Shown here piece by piece: positions 51,089-60,388 of a stretch of DNA of 64,000 bases. The translations under genes were made by a program, and so were the position numbers. This stretch comes from Rikenellaceae bacterium (GTDB taxonomy: Bacteria > Bacteroidota > Bacteroidia > Bacteroidales > UBA932), in assembly GCA_003542575.1 (NCBI GenBank), contig DPKJ01000005.1, forward strand, positions 248,001 through 312,000, given 5' to 3'. Position 1 is the first letter of the stretch. Every line of letters starts with the position of its first letter. A model generated the notes under the pieces. It saw nothing but the letters and a program-made list of their open reading frames with translations, had not been told where the DNA came from and ran no database searches.

Positions 51089-52192
51089 TTAATCAAGCCA
51101 ACCGGCAGATTTCATAATATCTTCCAGTTTACTTGCAGTTTGTTCTCTGTCTCTGTCATTTCTATTAGAAAAGAAGAGGTAGAGAATTTTCTTTTCCGGG
51201 TATCTGCCCGCAAATATCTGAAAACCACCATTATCACCTGTGTGATAAACCTTAACGGGAAAACCTGGTCTATTTTCAATAAACCATCCGTAACCATATG
51301 AGTTGTATTGCATATCGGCAATATAAATTTTTGGAGAGTGAGCCTCCAGTTTTGACGGCTCTGAAATCAAAATATTGTTTCTTAAAGCCATTTCCCATTT
51401 GGCAAATTCAGTTACTGATGTATAAAGTCCGCCATCTGCCTTTGTGGCAAAAAATGACTCTTCAAGGTAATCATATTCGTTAAAAATACCACTGGTTTTA
51501 TCCTGGAGATAACCATGAGCCATTCTCGGGATCTCTTTGCCGGCTTCAAAATATGTAGCTTCTTCCATTGATGCTTTGTCAAAAATTCTCTCTCTCATAA
51601 AGTCATCAAACGACATTCCGGAGCTTCTCTCAATTATTGAGTACATAAGCTGAAATGTTGGATTCATGTACTCGTATGAGGTTCCGGGTTCAAAATTTAG
51701 TTTTTCCAATGTTGAAATGTAGGCATATGACTGAGTATCAACTGCTGTCGTAACAAAAACCCGATCACTTCTGTCTCTTGAGTCGGGTATTCCTGATGTA
51801 TGGGAAAGAAGGTGTCTGAGTGAAATTTTCTCCATCAAAGGAGATTGGAATTCCGGAAACCATTTTTGGACATTGTCGTCCAGAGAGAGTTTACCCTCTT
51901 CTGCAAGCATCATAAGTGCTACTGCAGAAAACTGCTTTGACACAGAGGCAATATTAAAAAATGTATTCTGATCAATCACCTCTTTTGTATTCATATCAGC
52001 AATTCCATATCCTTTTTGAAAGAGAATCTCTTCTCCTTTAAGGATTAGAACAGCAGCTCCTGGTTCACCGGTGGGGTAGAGAGATGTAAAGAGAGAGTCA
52101 ATGTCAGCTACAGCCCTTTTTTGTGAGTCGTTTGAATTTTTGCAGGATAAAACCATAACCAATGCAATAATTAAATAGTTTAAATTTCTCAT
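51089..52192 (-). CDS. Beta-lactamase-family serine hydrolase lipoprotein
   Basis: 367 residues with lipobox VLSC (Cys17), so anchored outside the inner membrane. The class C-like triad is complete: S-x-x-K in NIASVSKQFSAV, Y-x-N in YEYMNPTF, and HTG in VYHTGDNGGF. Such penicillin-binding-protein-like hydrolases may act on peptidoglycan or other amides and esters; resistance to beta-lactams cannot be inferred. Its start overlaps the cinA stop (ATGA). Confidence 0.88.
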   Translation of the reverse strand: MRNLNYLIIALVMVLSCKNSNDSQKRAVADIDSLFTSLYPTGEPGAAVLILKGEEILFQKGYGIADMNTKEVIDQNTFFNIASVSKQFSAVALMMLAEEGKLSLDDNVQKWFPEFQSPLMEKISLRHLLSHTSGIPDSRDRSDRVFVTTAVDTQSYAYISTLEKLNFEPGTSYEYMNPTFQLMYSIIERSSGMSFDDFMRERIFDKASMEEATYFEAGKEIPRMAHGYLQDKTSGIFNEYDYLEESFFATKADGGLYTSVTEFAKWEMALRNNILISEPSKLEAHSPKIYIADMQYNSYGYGWFIENRPGFPVKVYHTGDNGGFQIFAGRYPEKKILYLFFSNRNDRDREQTASKLEDIMKSAGWLD

Positions 52193-53442
52193 AATATTTT
52201 AATTCTTAAGAAATTGAGTGCTTCAGAAGAAAATCTTGTAATATTCCTTGTTCTGTCACCTGTAAAGACCTTATAGCTTGAATCAATACCAAAATCACCT
52301 GCTACTGAAACCCAGACACTGCCAACCGGCTTCATATCGGTACCTCCGCCCGGTCCGGCAATACCGGTTGTTGCTATCGCATAATCGGCATTATATAGCT
52401 CTTTTACTCCTAATGCCATCTCTTGTGCACACTCTCTGCTTACTGCACCATATTTGTCCAGTGTCTCAGGTTGAACCTTCAAAAGATTTATCTTTGATTC
52501 GTTTGAATAGGTAATAACACCGCCACAAATTATTTCTGATGAGCCCGGTATCGAAACCAATCTTGACATAATTGTTCCACCTGTACAGGATTCTGCAATC
52601 GCCAAACGTTTGCCTTTATTTTTTAAGATGCTGAATATAAGTGTTTCAAGAGTATCTTCCCCCTCCCCATAGACTAAAGAACCCAATTTGCTTTTAAGCT
52701 CAGTAAGATACCTGTCTACAATTTTAATTGAGCTTTCTCTCTCCCTATTGTAAACAGATAGCCTCAATCTTATTCCTATAGCTGGATTTGGCAGGTATGC
52801 AAGTTTAACATCTTTATCCAGATTATCTTCCCATTCCTCAAGCATCTTTGCAAGTGATGCCTCTGCAATACCATAAGTTACAATAGTTTTATGATGGATA
52901 TAACCTGGTGATAATTTCTTTGAGATCAAATTATTAACATATGGCATCATTCCCTCCATTTCGTATGGAACACCCGGGAGTGAAACAAGCATCTTCTTAT
53001 TGCTCCCTTCTCCTAAATCAAATACCATTCCCGGGGCAGTGCCCATCTTGTTTGGAATAACAATGCAATTGTTTGGAACCAGTGCCTGATCACGATTTAG
53101 ATCAGATACCTCTAATCCTCTTTTGTTACAAATCATTTTAATGAACTCCAATTGTTCATCATGATAATAAAATGATTGTGACTTAGTTAAAACAGAAAGA
53201 ACTTTTTTTGTAATATCATCTTTGGTGGGACCAAGACCTCCTGTTACAACTACAAGATCATTCTCGCTGATGCATATTCGTAATGATTTTAATATGTCAT
53301 CGAAGTTGTCACCTATTGATATTTTTGTTGTAACCCTTACTCCGATTCCGTTTAATTCACGCGAAATATAAGCTGAGTTAGTGTCAACTATCTGACCAAT
53401 AAGAATTTCGTCACCAATTGTACAAATTGCTGCATTTATCAT
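52189..53442 (-). CDS. cinA: CinA-family protein (nicotinamide-nucleotide amidohydrolase/ADP-ribose-like pyrophosphatase)
   Basis: 417 residues, full length. The N-terminal MoaB/COG1058-type domain has TIGDEILIGQIVDTN and VVVTGGLGPTKDD; the C-terminal PncC domain has AIAESCTGGTIMSRL and TGIAGPGGGTDMKPVGSVW. It recycles NMN by deamidation and hydrolyses ADP-ribose-type nucleotides. It overlaps by 4 bp with both pyrD upstream and the serine hydrolase downstream, a compact three-gene operon. Confidence 0.94.
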   Translation of the reverse strand: MINAAICTIGDEILIGQIVDTNSAYISRELNGIGVRVTTKISIGDNFDDILKSLRICISENDLVVVTGGLGPTKDDITKKVLSVLTKSQSFYYHDEQLEFIKMICNKRGLEVSDLNRDQALVPNNCIVIPNKMGTAPGMVFDLGEGSNKKMLVSLPGVPYEMEGMMPYVNNLISKKLSPGYIHHKTIVTYGIAEASLAKMLEEWEDNLDKDVKLAYLPNPAIGIRLRLSVYNRERESSIKIVDRYLTELKSKLGSLVYGEGEDTLETLIFSILKNKGKRLAIAESCTGGTIMSRLVSIPGSSEIICGGVITYSNESKINLLKVQPETLDKYGAVSRECAQEMALGVKELYNADYAIATTGIAGPGGGTDMKPVGSVWVSVAGDFGIDSSYKVFTGDRTRNITRFSSEALNFLRIKIL

Positions 53443-54476
53443 ACATCACCCTTTTTTGACAGGTATTTCAGTATCTTTTTAACAAACGCAGGTCCGTTAT
53501 AGATGAATCCGGTATATATCTGTACAAGAGAAGCTCCGGCAAGAAGCATCTCACGTGCCTGAGCAGGAGTCATAATTCCCCCAACTGCAATAATTGGAAG
53601 CTGACCTTTCGTCTTCTGACTAATATAACTAACCATTTCAAGGCTCTTCCTGTAAAGGGGAGCACCGCTAAGACCCCCCTCTCCAATGAAATTAATCCTG
53701 TTTTCCATGGTCACCAGGTTTTCTCTGGATTTTGTAGTATTGGTGGCAACAATTCCATCCATTCCTGATATTAAAATAAGCTCAATAATTTCATCAAGTT
53801 GTTCATTATCAAGATCAGGGGAGACTTTTAGTAGAATTGGACGATATTCGTCATAATATTTTCTTAGTGCAGTAAGTCTGTCAACTATTTCGGAAAGAGA
53901 GTTAATATCCTGAAGTTTGGTTACACCTTTAACATTAGGGCACGAAACATTAACTACAAAATAGTCAACAAAATCGTATAGCTGCGCAAATGTCTTTTCA
54001 TAGTCAAGAGGAGCAGCCTCGTTGGGAGAGGCAGTGCTTTTAATAATATTGGCTCCGATAATTACTTTTGGCTTTCTCTCTTTTAGGTTGGTAACCAGAT
54101 GCTTGACGCCCTTATTATTAATTCCCATTCTGTTTATGATGGCTTTGTCATCAACTAACCGAAAGCATCTTGGTTTCGGATTCCCTACTTGTTCAGAGGG
54201 CGTTACAGAACCTACCTCGATAAAACCAAAACCGAAATTGGACATTTCGTTATATATCTCTCCGTTCTTGTCAAATCCGGCAGCCATACCTACCGGGTTG
54301 GGGAACTTTATGCCCATTACCTCCCTTTCCAACTTTGGATTCCTGTATTTGTATAGCAATCGTATAACAAATGATGATAGAGGGATGTATCTTAAAATTA
54401 TCAGCAACCTCACAATAATGTTGTGAGCTGTCTCTGGTGAAAATGAAAAAAGGATTGGTTTGAGTATTTTAAACAT
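53439..54476 (-). CDS. pyrD: Dihydroorotate dehydrogenase (quinone), class 2
   Basis: FMN enzyme of pyrimidine synthesis, 345 residues. The N-terminal helical extension (MFKILKPILFSFSPETAHN) that binds membrane quinone places it in class 2. NPVGMAAGFDKNG, NVSCPN (with the catalytic Ser) and AVGGIMTPAQAREMLLAGASLVQIYTG are typical. The ATG at 54476 is preferred to the TTG before it. First gene of the pyrD-cinA-hydrolase operon. Confidence 0.95.
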   Translation of the reverse strand: MFKILKPILFSFSPETAHNIIVRLLIILRYIPLSSFVIRLLYKYRNPKLEREVMGIKFPNPVGMAAGFDKNGEIYNEMSNFGFGFIEVGSVTPSEQVGNPKPRCFRLVDDKAIINRMGINNKGVKHLVTNLKERKPKVIIGANIIKSTASPNEAAPLDYEKTFAQLYDFVDYFVVNVSCPNVKGVTKLQDINSLSEIVDRLTALRKYYDEYRPILLKVSPDLDNEQLDEIIELILISGMDGIVATNTTKSRENLVTMENRINFIGEGGLSGAPLYRKSLEMVSYISQKTKGQLPIIAVGGIMTPAQAREMLLAGASLVQIYTGFIYNGPAFVKKILKYLSKKGDV

Positions 54477-54517
54477 CAATGGAAAATTTGGCCAAAGATA
54501 GTAATTAAAATTAGTTG

Positions 54518-55009
54518 CTATTCCTTACCAGGGATGTATTCTGTAAAAGTGCCGTCAGAATAAATCATTATTATCTTTTTTAGGTTCTTTTTTTCTGAGT
54601 GAATGGCTTGGTTGAAGTCGTTTATTGAAATCTCAGAGAGTTCAGGTTGATTTAAAATAGGCTTAATATGTTGATTAGATGTTGTTTCCGATGTGTTTTC
54701 AGGATAGGGAATATTAGTATTTTCTGATTCAGGATTAAAAATACGGGATTCTTTGGGGTGTAAATTACCCTCTGTCGAAGATAGAGGGGTAGAGGTGCTC
54801 TCTTTGTACACCTTTCCTTTACCCGTGAGCAACCAATCTGCATTAATCGATGGAAACTTCACAATTAACTTCTGAATAAAATCGAACCCGGGCTTGTTTC
54901 TCCCAGATAGTATGTGTGACAAACCTGATCGTTGTATTCCAAGAATATCTGCAAGACGCGATGGAGTGAGCTGCTCAAGCTCTAAAAATCTCTGTAAACG
55001 ATCTTTCAT
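54518..55009 (-). CDS. XRE-family helix-turn-helix transcriptional regulator
   Basis: 163 residues with the N-terminal HTH (about 1-65): MKDRLQRFLELEQLTPSRLA, then ILGIQRSGLSHILSGRNKP and the INADWLLTGKG segment typical of phage-repressor-like XRE proteins. A Ser/Pro/Asn-rich linker follows, then a short conserved tail (KKIIMIYSDGTFTEYIPG). There is no LexA-type peptidase. The start at 55009 is preferred over 55078 because an operator array and a TACATTTG promoter core (55030-55037) occupy the intervening DNA. Probably autoregulated through those sites. Confidence 0.88.
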   Translation of the reverse strand: MKDRLQRFLELEQLTPSRLADILGIQRSGLSHILSGRNKPGFDFIQKLIVKFPSINADWLLTGKGKVYKESTSTPLSSTEGNLHPKESRIFNPESENTNIPYPENTSETTSNQHIKPILNQPELSEISINDFNQAIHSEKKNLKKIIMIYSDGTFTEYIPGKE

Positions 55010-55026
55010 AATTGTAAACATTAGTT

Positions 55027-55086
55027 TCACAAATGTAAGCATAATAATAATTACATATGTAATATTTAGTATGTTCACATTTGTGA
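55027..55086. promoter_or_regulatory. Three palindromic operators at exact 24-bp spacing upstream of the XRE gene
   Basis: Sites of the form T(T/C)ACA-N2-TGT(A/G)A at 55027-55038 (TCACAAATGTAA), 55051-55062 (TTACATATGTAA) and 55075-55086 (TCACATTTGTGA). Starts are exactly 24 bp apart. The first overlaps the minus-strand TACATTTG promoter core of the XRE gene. A weaker copy, TCATAATTGTAA, covers the start codon (55006-55017). Confidence 0.7.
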
Positions 55087-55363
55087 AATATAAAACATAA
55101 TTATTCGTACAAAAATGCCTGTCAATTAGAGTATAAGGATAGTTTTGATGAGGTGATTTCAGTTTAAGAATATTTAATTAAAATAATTGCTCTAAAGCAT
55201 TGGGTTACAAATAGTAAAATGCTAATTATATGAATTTACAGCCATATTTCACTGATTTTTTACTATAATGTCCAAATATTAACTGAATTATACTTTAATT
55301 AAATCATATTAAAACACTGGGTATTAGGCATGTAAGTTAATGAAAATTCACAATAGGCTATGG

Positions 55364-55375
55364 TTACAAATGTAA
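55364..55375. promoter_or_regulatory. Fourth T(T/C)ACA-N2-TGT(A/G)A operator
   Basis: TTACAAATGTAA, a perfect palindrome of the XRE-array type, about 170 bp upstream of queA. Confidence 0.55.
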
Positions 55376-55453
55376 TAAAAATTCCATTGAAAATCTGTCC
55401 AGTCCGGGCAGCTAATGTTTACATAATGACAACTTATAATTTAGAAATGTGAA

Positions 55454-55465
55454 TTACATCTGTAA
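55454..55465. promoter_or_regulatory. Fifth T(T/C)ACA-N2-TGT(A/G)A operator
   Basis: TTACATCTGTAA, about 70-80 bp upstream of the queA start and 47 bp upstream of its candidate -7 core. Suggests that the regulator may also touch queA. Confidence 0.55.
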
Positions 55466-55535
55466 ACAAAATTCTAAATTTCAACGATTTTATTTGTTAG
55501 GTATATTTGTATAGTTTTGTAAAAAATAATTGATT

Positions 55536-56771
55536 GTGGAGCCTGAAATTAAGATTGACCAATTCAACTATATTCTACCTGATGAGAAAATTGCCAAATA
55601 CCCTTCTGAGCAAAGAGATCACTCCAGGATTTTAATATTTAAGAACAAAACCATCTCTGACAGCAAATTTTTAAATCTCCCGGAGTTGTTACCTTCCTCC
55701 TCTTTGATGATTTTTAACAATACCAAGGTGGTGCCGGCACGTTTAATATTCAAAAAAGCAACCGGAGCACATATTGAGATTTTTTGCCTAGAACCACACT
55801 TACCATCTGAATACAATAAATCATTTTCGTCAATCGGATCTTGTAGTTGGATTGCTGTAATTGGAAATATTAAGCGATGGAAAGAGGGGTTGATATATTT
55901 TGATACTTGTGGTAATGCAACTCTTGATAATATTGAATTAAGAGCGGAATTAATTGGCATTAAAGACGATAAATCTATTGTAACTTTCACTTGGAGTGGA
56001 GATTATACATTTTCTCAGATAATGGACCTGTGCGGTAAGGTTCCAATACCTCCTTACTTAAGAAGAGATTCTCAAGAGTGTGATATTGAGAGATATCAAA
56101 CTACCTACGCAAAGGAGAAGGGATCGGTTGCTGCTCCAACTGCCGGATTGCACTTTACCAAACAAATACTCGACAAAATTGAAGAGCTTGGAGTTGAAAA
56201 AGAGGAGGTTTGTCTGCATGTTGGAGCCGGCACATTTATTCCTGTGAAAACCTCATATATAAAGGATCACAAAATGCACGCGGAGCCATTTTCTGTTTCA
56301 CTGTCACTGCTAAAGAAGATTAGAGATGCCCACACTAATGGAAAATGGATTATTTCTGTTGGAACAACATCTGTCAGAACGCTTGAAAGTCTATATTATC
56401 TTGGTATTCAATGCCTTGAACTTGGACTGCCAGGTGATGTAAATCAATGGGAGCCATATAATACCAGCCTCAAGCCCTCTGTCAGGGAGTCACTTAACGC
56501 ATTAATAAAGTGGATGGAGAGTGAAAAGAGGGAAACTTTAGAGAGACGTACAGAGATTATTATTGTACCAGGATTTGAGTTTAAATTATGCAACATATTG
56601 ATTACAAATTTTCATCAGCCCCAAAGTACGCTGCTATTGCTGATATCTGCCTTTGTGGGAGATGAGTGGCGAAATATTTATAAATATGCGCTTAATAATA
56701 ATTTCAGATTTTTGAGCTATGGTGATAGTTCAATATTATTTGGCAGAGAGCCCCATATTAATGTAGATTAG
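55536..56771 (+). CDS. queA: S-adenosylmethionine:tRNA ribosyltransferase-isomerase
   Basis: Adds the cyclopentenediol precursor from SAM to 7-aminomethyl-7-deazaguanine in tRNA, the penultimate queuosine step. 411 residues. Family motifs: IDQFNYILPDEKIAKYP at the N terminus, MIFNNTKVVPARL, APTAGLHFTKQ, HVGAGTFIPVK, and TNFHQPQSTLLLLISAF. The longer Bacteroidota type starts a few residues before the conserved block, so GTG at 55536 is likely; TTG at 55530 is also possible. Its end overlaps the convergent DUF255 gene by 36 bp. Confidence 0.93.
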   Translation: MEPEIKIDQFNYILPDEKIAKYPSEQRDHSRILIFKNKTISDSKFLNLPELLPSSSLMIFNNTKVVPARLIFKKATGAHIEIFCLEPHLPSEYNKSFSSIGSCSWIAVIGNIKRWKEGLIYFDTCGNATLDNIELRAELIGIKDDKSIVTFTWSGDYTFSQIMDLCGKVPIPPYLRRDSQECDIERYQTTYAKEKGSVAAPTAGLHFTKQILDKIEELGVEKEEVCLHVGAGTFIPVKTSYIKDHKMHAEPFSVSLSLLKKIRDAHTNGKWIISVGTTSVRTLESLYYLGIQCLELGLPGDVNQWEPYNTSLKPSVRESLNALIKWMESEKRETLERRTEIIIVPGFEFKLCNILITNFHQPQSTLLLLISAFVGDEWRNIYKYALNNNFRFLSYGDSSILFGREPHINVD

Positions 56772-58493
56772 AATTTTATGAGCCCAGTTGGAAAGCATAG
56801 GACCTGAATTCATAAGGTTGGAGGCTACATTTAAGAGTTGCTGACTTGCCATTTTGAGGTGTAATTCATCTGATGTTATACTGTACATCGTGAGTAAGTT
56901 TCCTGCCATCACTGAATTTGCCGATGGCTTCATAAAGTCAATATTAGACTCTCTTTTAAAAGTAACCGTATGGCCTGGGGTTCCAATTTCTGATTTACTG
57001 AACATGCCGTTCTCAGGCTTAAAAAACCTCTCTATTGTCATCTCTAAATACCTCTTGGCAACATAAAAGTATTCAACGTCTCCCTTTATCTGAAACAGTT
57101 CAAGTGATGCTTCAATAAAATGGGCATAATCAGACAGATATCCCAGAAGATAGCTTTGTGACCGGCAAGTGTATCTAAATAACCTTGCATCCTCTTTGCT
57201 GACGTTGTTGTAAATAATAAACTCAAAATTTTCAACAGCTTTTTGATAAAGCGTTGGATCTGATAAATATCGCGATGCAATAGTAAACGATTTTACACAC
57301 ATTGAATTAGATGCGGTAATGGACCTTTCGTCTTTAAAATATGACCTGTGCTCTGCTCTTCTGCTTCTTAATTTTTTAAGTTCATCAAGAGTAATAACAT
57401 TCAATGTATCAATCCCTCTGACTGGTAATTGCCTTTTTTGGGGATTGGCGTTAAGGTCTAATCCAATAGCATCTGCAACCTCGTTGTACCTGTCAGGGAA
57501 AAGAATTTTTAGCTCATTGATTGAATAGTGATAATAAACTGACTCTTTTATATCTCCCAATAAGGTGGTACTGTTGTAATAGCCTCCTTTCCCGTTACTC
57601 AATTCATTTTGAATAAATTCAGAAATTAACAGAGCCGTTTTTTTATAGGAATCTTTTTTGAAATAATCGTAAGCAAGAGAATAAAGAGCAAGAAACTGGC
57701 TGTTCTCTGCCAATGTCTTTTCAAACAGAGGTTGAAGGCATGTGTAGTCTACTGCCTGCCTGAAAAAACCTCCGTCAATTACATCAAAAAGTGGAGAATA
57801 TTGAAAATGATCCAGTAGATTTTCGACTCTTTCTGAAATTTCGGTGTCAGGGAATGTTTTTAAATACTCAATTACAGTGAAGAGGCTTACCGGGCTTGGA
57901 GTAAAAGGTTTAAATCCTGACAGGAAGTCTGTTTGAAAAATTGAGTCAAACCATGTTTTGAGATACAGTTTGAAAAACACGGAATCAATCTCCGGCTTCT
58001 TTTCACTCTTTTTTGCTATACCCATACTGAGAACTCTCCTGGAGAGCTCTTCTGACATTTCAAAGAGTTTTTCACGCTTCTCTGACTTAGCCATTAATAT
58101 TCTTTTTGCCAACTCCTTAAAATGCTCAGGATCAGAATTTGAAAAGGCTATAAGTGGCCTTCTGTTTGGCATAATAAACATGTTTACCGGTCCATAAGTG
58201 AAGTCCTGATTTAGCAAAAGAAGGTCCTGTGCAAGGAGAAATGACTCAGGATTGTCTTCTTTATCTTCAATCAGACACACAAAATTTTCATTCAGCAATG
58301 AGATTGTCTCCGGATCACTAAAGAGTTTATAGGTACTCTCTCTTAACGAAATGTTGCTGAAGTATCCGATATGTAGAAATATCAGCTTATCCTCTTCCAT
58401 TGCGTAATGCAGAAGTTTATTATCAAGTGAAAAATTCCATTTTATCCCTTCTTCACTAAACATTTTAAGGTATGGAGAACAACTTTTGAACAT
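56736..58493 (-). CDS. DUF255/YyaL-family protein lacking the thioredoxin CxxC
   Basis: 585 residues with the domain plan of YyaL/SPATA20 proteins: an N-terminal thioredoxin-like domain (1-150) and a C-terminal alpha/alpha barrel (about 180-580). SPYLKMF and IFLHIGY align with the conserved start of the family, but the active-site stretch, normally CHWC, reads FSNISLREST with no cysteine. YGPVNMFIMPN replaces the usual WPLNVFLTPD. The barrel part looks complete. So the redox centre has been lost while the fold is retained; a structural or binding role is possible. Convergent with queA. Confidence 0.8.
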   Translation of the reverse strand: MFKSCSPYLKMFSEEGIKWNFSLDNKLLHYAMEEDKLIFLHIGYFSNISLRESTYKLFSDPETISLLNENFVCLIEDKEDNPESFLLAQDLLLLNQDFTYGPVNMFIMPNRRPLIAFSNSDPEHFKELAKRILMAKSEKREKLFEMSEELSRRVLSMGIAKKSEKKPEIDSVFFKLYLKTWFDSIFQTDFLSGFKPFTPSPVSLFTVIEYLKTFPDTEISERVENLLDHFQYSPLFDVIDGGFFRQAVDYTCLQPLFEKTLAENSQFLALYSLAYDYFKKDSYKKTALLISEFIQNELSNGKGGYYNSTTLLGDIKESVYYHYSINELKILFPDRYNEVADAIGLDLNANPQKRQLPVRGIDTLNVITLDELKKLRSRRAEHRSYFKDERSITASNSMCVKSFTIASRYLSDPTLYQKAVENFEFIIYNNVSKEDARLFRYTCRSQSYLLGYLSDYAHFIEASLELFQIKGDVEYFYVAKRYLEMTIERFFKPENGMFSKSEIGTPGHTVTFKRESNIDFMKPSANSVMAGNLLTMYSITSDELHLKMASQQLLNVASNLMNSGPMLSNWAHKILIYINMGLSAK

Positions 58494-58531
58494 TTATTAT
58501 ATATTTTTGCTAAACTAAAGCCTGACCTAAT

Positions 58532-60388
58532 ATGAAAAAAAGAACAATAATCGATTTGTTCGAGGAATCTGTTGAGAAATACTCGGATAAAACTTTGCTG
58601 CTGGAAAAAATAGCAGACAAGTATCTACCAACCACTTATTCACAGACAAAGCTAATGGCAGAACAATTTGGTGCCGGCCTTTGTTCACTGGGTTTTCAAA
58701 AAAACAACCATGCTTCAATAATGTCTGAAGGCAGAAATTGGTGGATTATCGGTGAGTTGGGGATTTTTTATGCCGGTGGAATAAATGTTCCTGTTTCAAT
58801 CAAGCTGGAAGAGAGTTCTGATCTGTTATTCAGGTTTATACATGCCGAAGTTGATACAATTCTCATTTCAGAAAGGCAACTCAAAAAATTAAGACCCATT
58901 AAAGATCAGCTTAAAGATCTTAAAAGAGTAATTGTATTTGATAAGCTTGAATCTTATGAGCCGGGAGAGATTTTTGTGGGGGACCTAATCGAAGCCGGTA
59001 AAGAGTACCTAAAAAAGGAGAGAGAGTCCTTCCTCTCAATTTCCCGCTCTTTGAATAATGACGATTATGCTACAATAACCTATACATCAGGGACTACTGC
59101 AGACCCGAAAGGGGTTATTCTAACGCATAGAAATTATACGGCCAATGTTGAACAGGCACTATCCTGTATGTCGATACCTCCAGAGAAAAGAATGCTTATC
59201 ATTCTTCCTCTTGATCACTGTTTTGCACATGTTGTAGGGTTTTACATTATGATAGCCACCGGTTCAATTGTGGCTACCGTTCAGGCAGGTAAAACAGGCC
59301 TTGATACATTAAAGAATATCCCAATAAATATCAATGAGGTGAAGCCGAATATTTTGCTTTCTGTTCCTGCACTTGCAAAGAGCTTCAGAAAAAATATCGA
59401 AAACTCGGTTAAGTCCAAAGGGAAGGTTGCAGAGACTCTCTTTAACCTTGGACTCGAGACAGCATATGCGTACAACAAAGAGGGGTGGAACAGGGGAAGA
59501 GGCCTCTCATTTCTTTTATATCCTTTTGTTAAACTGTTTGATAAAATACTCTTTTCAAAAGTTAAAGGAGCCATGGGGGGGGAACTTGATTTTTTTGTAG
59601 GAGGAGGAGCACTTCTGGACATAGAGATGCAACAGTTTTATTATGCATTGGGAATGCCTATGTTCCAGGGATATGGCCTCTCTGAAGCTACGCCAGTAAT
59701 CTCAACAAACACACCTTTAAAACATAAGCTGGGCTCTTCGGGAATTCTAGTTAAGCCAATGGAAATCAAGATTCTTGATACAGAAGGAAGGGAACTTCCT
59801 TTAGGAGAGTCCGGAGAGATAGTCATTAAGGGAGAGAACGTTATGGCAGGTTATTGGAAAAACCCAAAATCTACACAGGAGACAATTAAAGATGGGTGGC
59901 TTTATACAGGTGACCTGGGCTATTTGGATAAAGATGGATTTTTGTATGTAAAAGGTAGGTTTAAATCATTACTGATATCCAGTGACGGAGAAAAATTTTC
60001 ACCTGAAGGGATTGAGGAGACTATTATGGGTAATTCCAGACTAATACAGCAGATAATGTTGCATAACAATCAATCTCCATATACAATTGCAGTGATTGTT
60101 GCAGACCGAACCAAACTAAACGGAAGGGAGTTGGTTGAAGCAATATCGGGAGAGCTTGATAAATACAAAGGCAAGGGTGAATATGCAGGGCAATTCCCCG
60201 AAAGATGGCTCCCTTCAACCTTTGTTTTGGCAGACGAACCATTTACAGAACAGAACAGAATGATAAACTCAACTATGAAGATGGTAAGATCCAAGGTAGA
60301 AGAAGTTTACAAAGAGAGAATAGCATTTGCATATACACCCGAAGGGAAAAATATATTCAATAAATATAATACTGGACAGAATGAATAG
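58532..60388 (+). CDS. Long-chain acyl-CoA synthetase (AMP-forming, FadD15-like)
   Basis: 618 residues. The ATP-binding motif is ITYTSGTTADPKGVILTHRN; MFQGYGLSEATPV and DGWLYTGDLGYLDKDGFLYVKGR are the adenylation and hinge motifs. It activates long-chain fatty acids. It is followed, with an 8-bp overlap, by an M28 peptidase and then an acyltransferase, so activated acyl groups may feed the latter. Unlike the 8.3-kb ligase in length and sequence. Confidence 0.9.
   Translation: MKKRTIIDLFEESVEKYSDKTLLLEKIADKYLPTTYSQTKLMAEQFGAGLCSLGFQKNNHASIMSEGRNWWIIGELGIFYAGGINVPVSIKLEESSDLLFRFIHAEVDTILISERQLKKLRPIKDQLKDLKRVIVFDKLESYEPGEIFVGDLIEAGKEYLKKERESFLSISRSLNNDDYATITYTSGTTADPKGVILTHRNYTANVEQALSCMSIPPEKRMLIILPLDHCFAHVVGFYIMIATGSIVATVQAGKTGLDTLKNIPININEVKPNILLSVPALAKSFRKNIENSVKSKGKVAETLFNLGLETAYAYNKEGWNRGRGLSFLLYPFVKLFDKILFSKVKGAMGGELDFFVGGGALLDIEMQQFYYALGMPMFQGYGLSEATPVISTNTPLKHKLGSSGILVKPMEIKILDTEGRELPLGESGEIVIKGENVMAGYWKNPKSTQETIKDGWLYTGDLGYLDKDGFLYVKGRFKSLLISSDGEKFSPEGIEETIMGNSRLIQQIMLHNNQSPYTIAVIVADRTKLNGRELVEAISGELDKYKGKGEYAGQFPERWLPSTFVLADEPFTEQNRMINSTMKMVRSKVEEVYKERIAFAYTPEGKNIFNKYNTGQNE

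Larger units (their letters stand above)
55087..55535. other. Non-coding AT-rich region between the XRE gene and queA
   Basis: About 450 bp with no gene. Besides the two further operators listed separately, it contains a half site (TTACAAATAGTAA near 55205) and TAGTTTTG (55512-55519), the likely queA -7 core. No tRNA or structured RNA was recognised. Confidence 0.6.

Noticed and set aside
51089..52192. Beta-lactam resistance gene
   Set aside because: Only the general serine-hydrolase fold and motifs are visible; these are shared with esterases and peptidases, and nothing shows a lactamase.
55087..55535. Replication origin in the AT-rich gap with repeated 12-mers
   Set aside because: The repeats are TTACA-N2-TGTAA palindromes, not DnaA boxes (TTATCCACA), and dnaA or other origin-linked genes are absent.
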